The notes under the pieces are model-generated. The model was not told the DNA's origin. It searched no databases and saw nothing but the letters and a program-made list of their open reading frames with translations. From CAZSHG01 sp964459995 (lineage in GTDB: Bacteria; UBP14; UBA6098), in contig CAYWOR010000014.1 in assembly GCA_964459995.1 (NCBI GenBank), positions 1 to 64,000 of the forward strand: DNA of 64,000 bases. The letters are read 5' to 3'. A program made the translations under genes and the position numbers. Shown in pieces: positions 60,701 through 64,000 of the stretch (the stretch's first letter is position 1; every line of letters starts with the position of its first letter).

Positions 60701-62445
60701 TCGATATCGGCAACGAAAGTTATCACTATGGAATCGCCGACATTGGTGCTGAAATAACCCCACTCGAGAATGTCATCGCCAGTCGAAGGATTAAGCACTG
60801 AAGTTCTTGTCGCTGTTCCGAACAGCTCGATAGTCGCCGGCAAGGCTGACATATGGAACCCCGGTGGAAGCGTATCGACAATGGTTAAACCGGTGGAAGG
60901 ATCGCCGCCGTTTTGAATTACGACAATACGCCATGTTGTCTGTGTTCCGCTGTAGGTTGGCGTGTGAAGGCAATACTTCACGATCGAGAATTCGGCGTTG
61001 ATGGGGATAAGGTTTTGCCCTGCAACAGCGGCATAGGAAGCCCAGTTGGAGTCGAAACCATACATCTGGATCATCATAGTTGTGTCGGCTTCTAAAACAT
61101 GTCCGCCGGGGTTGAGCGATATTCTCGCTCCGCGATAGGTAGTTCCGGGAATGTTAAACCACGGCCCAGTATATGTCGGTGGGCCGCCGTCGAGTGTAAT
61201 TGTGCCCTCGAATCCCGCTGGAATAGCGACATTGAGATAGTCGTTGTTGTAGCCACTGGGTGTAAGAAAAATATAACGCTTCGAATATTGTTCCTCTGCC
61301 GGAATGAGCATAAATGCCGGGTCACCGAGAGGATTTGTATATGATCCTAAAATATTCGTTCGGCTAACCATCGTTCCACCCATTATAAGCTGGCCGCAGA
61401 GGATTGGTTTGTCTGCAGTTATTCTTGTTGGGCTGTCGAGAGTCGGGCCGGAGCAGTCTCCATCAAAAAGCCAGCTTCCAGCGGTGCATGGTTGGCCGTT
61501 CCACTCGAAGGTTTGCCCTCTATTCAGAACGATATTAGTAGTTCCACCGGCATCTTGAATGGCGATATTAGTAGCATTTTCCGAAGCGACCAGTTTTAAA
61601 ACATCTTCCTGCCAGTAGTTTCGTTGTTGAATCGGGAAGGCATTGTAATTAACACCCCATGTCGAGACCGGAGGCATCATTTCGATTAAATAGTCCGCCG
61701 CCATGATATCATTAGGAACCAAAGCCAGTTGATTACCCGAAAGCACCGCAATAGGCCGATCCGAGGTAATCACAGAGCCAGTGAGATCATAAAGTGTAGT
61801 AGAACTGGGGGAATTCGCCAGAACCTGATAGCAATCATAACTGTTGAGTGTGATGCTCCATGGAACCCCTGCGGCATGCCCGCCCTGTGTCGGGACTGTC
61901 GTTGTGATTTCAACATTTGTGCCGTCGAAAGGTGCAATAATCATGAACATTGTCGGGCCGCGGTTCGTGAAGATGGGGTTATATGTTGGAATATTATCCC
62001 TCCAACACATAGTGATATATTCCGTTCCAAGACTCGGCACAGGATAAACCAGTGCCATATCATTAGTCGAGCCGGGGGTTTCATAGGACAGAAAATATGC
62101 CGAGATGTCTCTATCTGACTGAATTCGAAGCCCTTTCCTGTGAACCGTCTCCGAGGTGCTCACCCAGCGGAAAGTGTCGATAACAACAGTAGCGACACCA
62201 TTGGGCGGTATCGAGAAAGGAAGGGTAAGACTTCCGTCCCAGTTACGGACCGTGCCGGTTGTGGCGAATGTCGATGTCAGGATTATCATTCCGTTATATG
62301 CCGCCAAAGGGTCGCCCCCGGGTTCACGTGCGGCGTTTGCGGGGTATGCGAGGAAGAAATCTCTGCCAAGATTTGTAAATGCAAAACTGGCTGTAACCCC
62401 AACCAACAGAAGAATTATTGTGAAAACACGATAATTATTACACAT
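54718..62445 (-). CDS. Giant multidomain secreted protein, IgGFc-binding-like N-terminus and gliding-motility-like C-terminus
   Basis: 2575 residues. Signal peptide 1-22, then an IgGFc-binding-type domain (LGRDFFLAYPANAAREPGGD, STSETVHRKGLRIQSDRDISAYFLSYE, VLSGNQLALVP) to about 470. A DUF11-like domain (PGFHMSALPATIELFG) and PKD-like domains (CEGMSVTIGGYPAASGGIPPLSISWTS; CPGHSIQLGCTPTGYGGVEPYTYSWSS; NVCPSGYASVGC) are mixed with at least six copies of a module starting P-x-n-(T/S)AC and continuing with an Ig-like VDLSPP, GVDPSSV, CxTP pattern. The last 100 residues (VLPNPFTPDGNDINDIAMFTYP ... LWDGRDNAGKASLPGLYLYVI) match the CHU_C/FlgD-like type B sorting domain. Probably a surface adhesin or motility-associated protein. 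Its ATG follows AAGGAG. Confidence 0.85.
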   Translation of the reverse strand: MCNNYRVFTIILLLVGVTASFAFTNLGRDFFLAYPANAAREPGGDPLAAYNGMIILTSTFATTGTVRNWDGSLTLPFSIPPNGVATVVIDTFRWVSTSETVHRKGLRIQSDRDISAYFLSYETPGSTNDMALVYPVPSLGTEYITMCWRDNIPTYNPIFTNRGPTMFMIIAPFDGTNVEITTTVPTQGGHAAGVPWSITLNSYDCYQVLANSPSSTTLYDLTGSVITSDRPIAVLSGNQLALVPNDIMAADYLIEMMPPVSTWGVNYNAFPIQQRNYWQEDVLKLVASENATNIAIQDAGGTTNIVLNRGQTFEWNGQPCTAGSWLFDGDCSGPTLDSPTRITADKPILCGQLIMGGTMVSRTNILGSYTNPLGDPAFMLIPAEEQYSKRYIFLTPSGYNNDYLNVAIPAGFEGTITLDGGPPTYTGPWFNIPGTTYRGARISLNPGGHVLEADTTMMIQMYGFDSNWASYAAVAGQNLIPINAEFSIVKYCLHTPTYSGTQTTWRIVVIQNGGDPSTGLTIVDTLPPGFHMSALPATIELFGTATRTSVLNPSTGDDILEWGYFSTNVGDSIVITFVADIDFGVVGLFNNAVGCVNDSGFGMTNGGGYITYHDDVLVLLPGAPAAQAGRDTIICEGMSVTIGGYPAASGGIPPLSISWTSNPPGFVSTTANPVVSPIVPTTYQLVVTDSLSQSDTDWVFINISPSPFADIVIPNPCGLVTSCEFQEFQWIIIDTTVGVRAESTIVRVNGTSYYPGGPLTLSTSGDTTFVTYTPATPWSHGAIVTGELVQGMNNAYCWTSVEPCSFIVDLEPPIVIDTIPANGDTLFEASPGISLTFTDIPAGVDPASFSYITITVDGVPISGWSYVWTDPTLTFTGLSFSSGDTVVICLDSLFDAPDYNYCPPNDTSFCWEFYIIMTTPEAWIIEPVDLNSDGVAASACTCQPLIFHLDDELGIDLSTIVLTIDGLPITISDSRLTIAGDVLTFQPTMPCWSEGTHTYSLMASNIIGAPLPTPVNGSFVIDLSPPYFTAITPPPGSFVGGTPTVSLNINDAGLGIVTTDVYITIEGVSYPPGTPGITWDGAHYTANFATLGLSFSDGEVIDICLRGAHDNPDYCPPNSADTCWTLIVNLASPIATLENPPIGTISACSYQGVLWFVEASNGIDPATGFVNDGTAIYSMSSPEMSYLPISPTSGFYQFIPTTPWGALDWLTICIYGVEDSMAHVMIDTVCAEFRMDLIPPEIYGITPAPGTETPTTSPSIYFCLSDTVAEINGDSVELTVNGVPYTFGSGWITDDTCLTWRASDWGVSFPLSDTIVICLHAADHPDTCQANALDTCWTLIMPPPSVHAHAGVDVTICPGHSIQLGCTPTGYGGVEPYTYSWSSIPAGFSSSDPNPIVSPMTTTTYIVYVVDDALVPTHDYDTIVVTVDFVPVGAPVMVTPTAGALIPPAPASTNLLWRTPTGTGTFVYDVIVDGAVVATDIADTFHAVTFPCGETHSWAIIAKNFCESELYFCEVDTTGDSTYIYYDDPDTHYAVSADSGRIFSTYPCGGPVPSVIRPLDGTFTACDPESIIIHIDDTSSIVEATIELVVDGVSYATSHAYLRFIAPNTLIFSPGTGFWSDGDVVNVTLLHAENVYGVDLASPLVFSFTVDYSPPVFSGFTPPTGGYAPGFVTVVSFDVSDALSGVDPSTVCISVDGPGYLDTYCVGDPCITWDGVAENFELDLSCAGYDFDRGDTITFCAIAGDSPDYCDANFDTTCWTIIIIDCDMVVSIDIPDTLFCGSDFESFVVPATVTDGTPPYTYSWTPPVLFLDPTIEDPTIELYAPSAVYVVLTVTDSTGCMVRDSVFMGISNPSARAGSDLNVCPSGYASVGCDPILTGSAVAPVDTSWFRTDGTLAHSGWPFVYAPTQTDTFILVITDSIGCSSIDSVIVHYDHKAPGPFSWHSPEPDDTVGIGMVELCWEMPSGTEPIYFNVIIDGDPIAEGITDTCYFIGPYPCGVTHFWYIESYNFCRPIDCSGILDTMEFIIIGDSFAGGFDPPFHTEPCPTGTPVIIEPLANTWSACDDQQIILEIVQPDSGLPLLASSFILEVEGTAYNVDGVILDWTAPTLTFTPPTIWTDGQEVDVCLNQAFDTDSNSVNALPFCWSFFIDLTPPVPTVVTPPLVDQISSPTSFEFTLTDAGSGVDPSSVFALVGTAPGPYTPYPIDGTILTFAPPALIFNATAAGESWVAGDSIVIEIVAEDSPDYCIPNIDTTHFAWFFRDPNAPVPTIIRPDSGDYTACDPDSIVLQIIDPDGVVETSIELVVNGVTYTTADGQLTWNDPYLIFRPTPPWTDATVVNVSLTHVEDIYGNDISSSVEWSFTVDLSAPVANMVIPIPNGQTSDREQDIHIDLDETLSGVDIATAELTINGIPYTSADFTWNPDGGGGGMIIFRPENSGVSFVSGDTIDVSLIIGDSPNWCEPNMAQFDWIFYLEPDVTCAVLPNPFTPDGNDINDIAMFTYPKMMSEPATIIIYDMRNIEIWRSEAPVQTRFDEAIGRLWDGRDNAGKASLPGLYLYVIMIDGEIICNGTLVLLR

Positions 62446-62545
62446 ATATACTCCTTAGGAAGAAGAACAATAACCACAGTAGAAAATAACCTTCCTTTTT
62501 TCAATGTCAATATAGTAATTGAAAAAACCTTTTTTGCCTTACTTC

Positions 62546-62573
62546 TTGACTTGAAAGCAAAGGCGAGTATTTT
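62546..62573 (+). promoter_or_regulatory. Promoter of truA, probably leaderless
   Basis: TTGACT (62546-62551), 16-bp spacer, TATTTT (62568-62573). Only 6 bases separate the -10 box from the truA ATG, and no ribosome site fits between. Confidence 0.6.
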
Positions 62574-62579
62574 GAGTTC

Positions 62580-63320
62580 ATGAGAATTAGAATGAAAATA
62601 TCCTTCGATGGAACTGCTTACAACGGCTGGCAAATTCAACCCGATTGCAAAACGATTCAGGGTGAAATCGAGGCCGCTCTTTCGCGGCTTTTCGACCAGC
62701 CCATCGCCGTTACTGGATCGAGCCGAACGGACACCGGTGTCCATGCTCTCGGAATGGTTGCGCATACCGATATTCCCCCAAAATTTGAGTTGAACGATCT
62801 CGAATACAAGCTTAACGCCATTCTGCCGGAAGATATTGCGGTCCGCGAAACCACCGAAGTCCGCGAGGATTTTCACGCGAGATACTCAGCGAAGGGCAAA
62901 AGATATGAGTATCGAATCGTTTTCGATAAATCCCCCAAAGAGAGACTTGGCACTCATCGAATTAACAGACCCGAGTATCTGCCCAAGGTTCAGATGATTC
63001 TCGACGACCTCGCCGAGAGGATAGTCGGCATACACGATTTCTCCGCCTTCGCCAGAAAAGCCGAAATCCCAGATAGCCCCAAATGCGAAATAACCCTCGC
63101 CAAATGGCAGATTAGCGGCTCCGGGATGGTGTTCGCAATCGAGGGCAACCGTTTTCTACACACTATGGTTCGCTCTTTAGTTGGGGCGATGTTGGACTGC
63201 ATCCGCGGAAGATTCGCACCGGGGCAATTCGGCGAGATGTTAGTAACCGGCGAGCGGAAATATGGATACGAGGTTGCGCCCGGAAAAGGGCTGTGGCTCG
63301 TCGAAGTTTTTTACGATTGA
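62580..63320 (+). CDS. truA: tRNA pseudouridine(38-40) synthase
   Basis: 246-residue enzyme isomerising uridines 38-40 in the anticodon stem. ISFDGTAYNGWQIQPDCKTIQGEIEAALSRLF, GSSRTDTGVHALGMVAHTD with catalytic Asp51, YSAKGKRYEYRI, DFSAFA and the C-terminal FLHTMVRSLVGAMLDCIRG are standard TruA signatures. Full length. A 9-base gap separates it from the next small gene. Confidence 0.97.
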   Translation: MRIRMKISFDGTAYNGWQIQPDCKTIQGEIEAALSRLFDQPIAVTGSSRTDTGVHALGMVAHTDIPPKFELNDLEYKLNAILPEDIAVRETTEVREDFHARYSAKGKRYEYRIVFDKSPKERLGTHRINRPEYLPKVQMILDDLAERIVGIHDFSAFARKAEIPDSPKCEITLAKWQISGSGMVFAIEGNRFLHTMVRSLVGAMLDCIRGRFAPGQFGEMLVTGERKYGYEVAPGKGLWLVEVFYD

Positions 63321-63329
63321 GAGGAAATT

Positions 63330-63530
63330 ATGCCCAGAATCAAGCTCGAAGAAACGATCGAATATCTTTATGACGACATCCAACCTGCACTCGCTAAGGC
63401 CGTTAAGGAGATTATCCCCGATGCCGAATTCGAGAGTGGCCCCCTGTTCCGTGCCTTTCTGAAGGAAATCGGACGCCGTCAGCGCGATTGGGTAACGATT
63501 CCGAGTAACTTAATAGATTCGACATGGTGA
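63330..63530 (+). CDS. Small hypothetical protein
   Basis: 66 residues, likely helical and soluble (MPRIKLEETIEYLYDDIQPA, AKAVKEIIPDAEFESG, FLKEIGRRQRDWVTIPSNLIDSTW). GAGAGGAAATT precedes the ATG, so the ribosome site is fair (GAGG). It lies between truA and a membrane protein gene starting 2 bases later, and is probably co-transcribed with both. No family recognised. Confidence 0.7.
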   Translation: MPRIKLEETIEYLYDDIQPALAKAVKEIIPDAEFESGPLFRAFLKEIGRRQRDWVTIPSNLIDSTW

Positions 63531-63531
63531 G

Positions 63532-64000
63532 ATGAATCAGAAGCTGAAGGACAACCTTATACTAACCGCAAAAGTCGCCGTTAGCGCGGCTTTGCTGTAT
63601 TTTCTGCTCACAAAGATCGACCTCGAAAACTTCATCGTCGCAGGACGTGAATTTCCGATGTGGACAATCGCACCGCTGACCTTACTTTTCATCGTTACAA
63701 TCTTCTTCGGAAGTTGGCGGTGGAAAGTTTTCCTTCGTGCACATGGCATCGAGCAAGGTATTTTAAAGGGCATCGAACTTTATATGGTCGGGTATTTTTT
63801 TAACAACTTCCTCCCAAGCGGCGTTGGCGGAGATGTTGTGCGAGGATATTCCGCCGGAAAAAACTGCGGCAAGATGAAAGAGGTCTTTGCGTCGATCGTT
63901 GCCGAAAGGTTTTCAGGGCTTCTCGCTTCGTTAGTTTCCGCACTCGCTTTTTTACCGATTGTTAAACCGCCTTCGCCGATACCTATGCTGGTTATCGGCC
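63532..64000 (+). CDS. Flippase-like (LPG synthase TM-type) membrane protein, truncated by window end
   Basis: At least 156 residues, running off the window. ATG at 63532 overlaps nothing but starts 1 base after the upstream stop. Several hydrophobic segments (VAVSAALLYFLLTKI; IAPLTLLFIVTIFFGSWRWKVFL) and the motif MVGYFFNNFLPSGVGGDVVRGY match the N-terminal half of the lysylphosphatidylglycerol synthase TM-region/UPF0104 family (AglD2-type flippase-like proteins). Role: probably lipid-linked or membrane glycan metabolism. Confidence 0.85.
   Translation, partial: MNQKLKDNLILTAKVAVSAALLYFLLTKIDLENFIVAGREFPMWTIAPLTLLFIVTIFFGSWRWKVFLRAHGIEQGILKGIELYMVGYFFNNFLPSGVGGDVVRGYSAGKNCGKMKEVFASIVAERFSGLLASLVSALAFLPIVKPPSPIPMLVIG

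Overview
The window looks like a chromosomal stretch from an uncultured Gram-negative bacterium of the FCB superphylum (Fibrobacteres-Chlorobi-Bacteroidetes and allied candidate phyla such as WOR-3, Cloacimonetes or Zixibacteria). The main evidence is seven secreted proteins ending in type-IX-secretion-like sorting domains (PNPFNS near the start, GVYLVR or GVYFLR near the end, a basic last strand). A PUR-like DUF3276 protein, so far mainly known from Bacteroidetes relatives, fits the same picture. I cannot name the phylum from sequence alone.

Layout. (1) 1-4.3 kb is an accessory block of unrelated small plus-strand genes (potassium channel, winged-helix-like protein, FN3 protein, PUR protein, lipoprotein) separated by short hairpins and palindromes, with abrupt GC shifts. 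(2) 4.3-8 kb holds two secreted sorting-domain proteins; one has lost its signal peptide to a T9A6 homopolymer frameshift and carries three palindromic elements inside its coding sequence. (3) 8.1-11.2 kb is a feoA-feoB-FeoB-associated iron operon followed by a RelE/ParE-like toxin-antitoxin pair bracketed by a 33-bp duplication. (4) 11.3-12.1 kb holds a minus-strand promoter, leader-peptide-like ORF, terminator and further tiny ORFs. (5) 12.2-19.6 kb contains minus-strand genes: nudix - sigma-54 regulator - GH18 protein, then leuD-like - thiF-like (apparent non-AUG start) - thiS-like - pdxJ - xseA. (6) 19.8-29 kb is plus-strand housekeeping: uppP, dnaE, lytic transglycosylase, NHL protein, rRNA uracil methyltransferase, with a convergent nitroreductase. 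(7) 30-39.6 kb has pgpH-like HD hydrolase, CorC-like protein, a C25 peptidase homologue, enolase and an FtsB-like protein. (8) 39.6-54.3 kb has a secreted GH13 amylase, a methyltransferase, two related secreted proteins, a hicA(frameshifted)-hicB module, a 1639-residue fibre-like protein, a MalG-like permease and a sodium:solute symporter. (9) 54.7-64 kb has a 2575-residue multidomain secreted protein, truA, a small unknown gene and a truncated flippase-like membrane protein.

How the parts relate. Roughly a third of the window encodes envelope or secreted proteins. GH13 amylase, MalG-like permease and symporter may serve polysaccharide and solute use, but they are not one operon. Both toxin-antitoxin modules lie between direct copies of about 30 bp taken from the end or terminator of the neighbouring gene, suggesting a shared insertion mode. 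Three plus- or minus-strand genes (uppP, malG-like, truA) have a -10 box only 6-9 bp before ATG, consistent with leaderless transcripts. No CRISPR array, tRNA, rRNA, prophage or intact insertion sequence was recognised.
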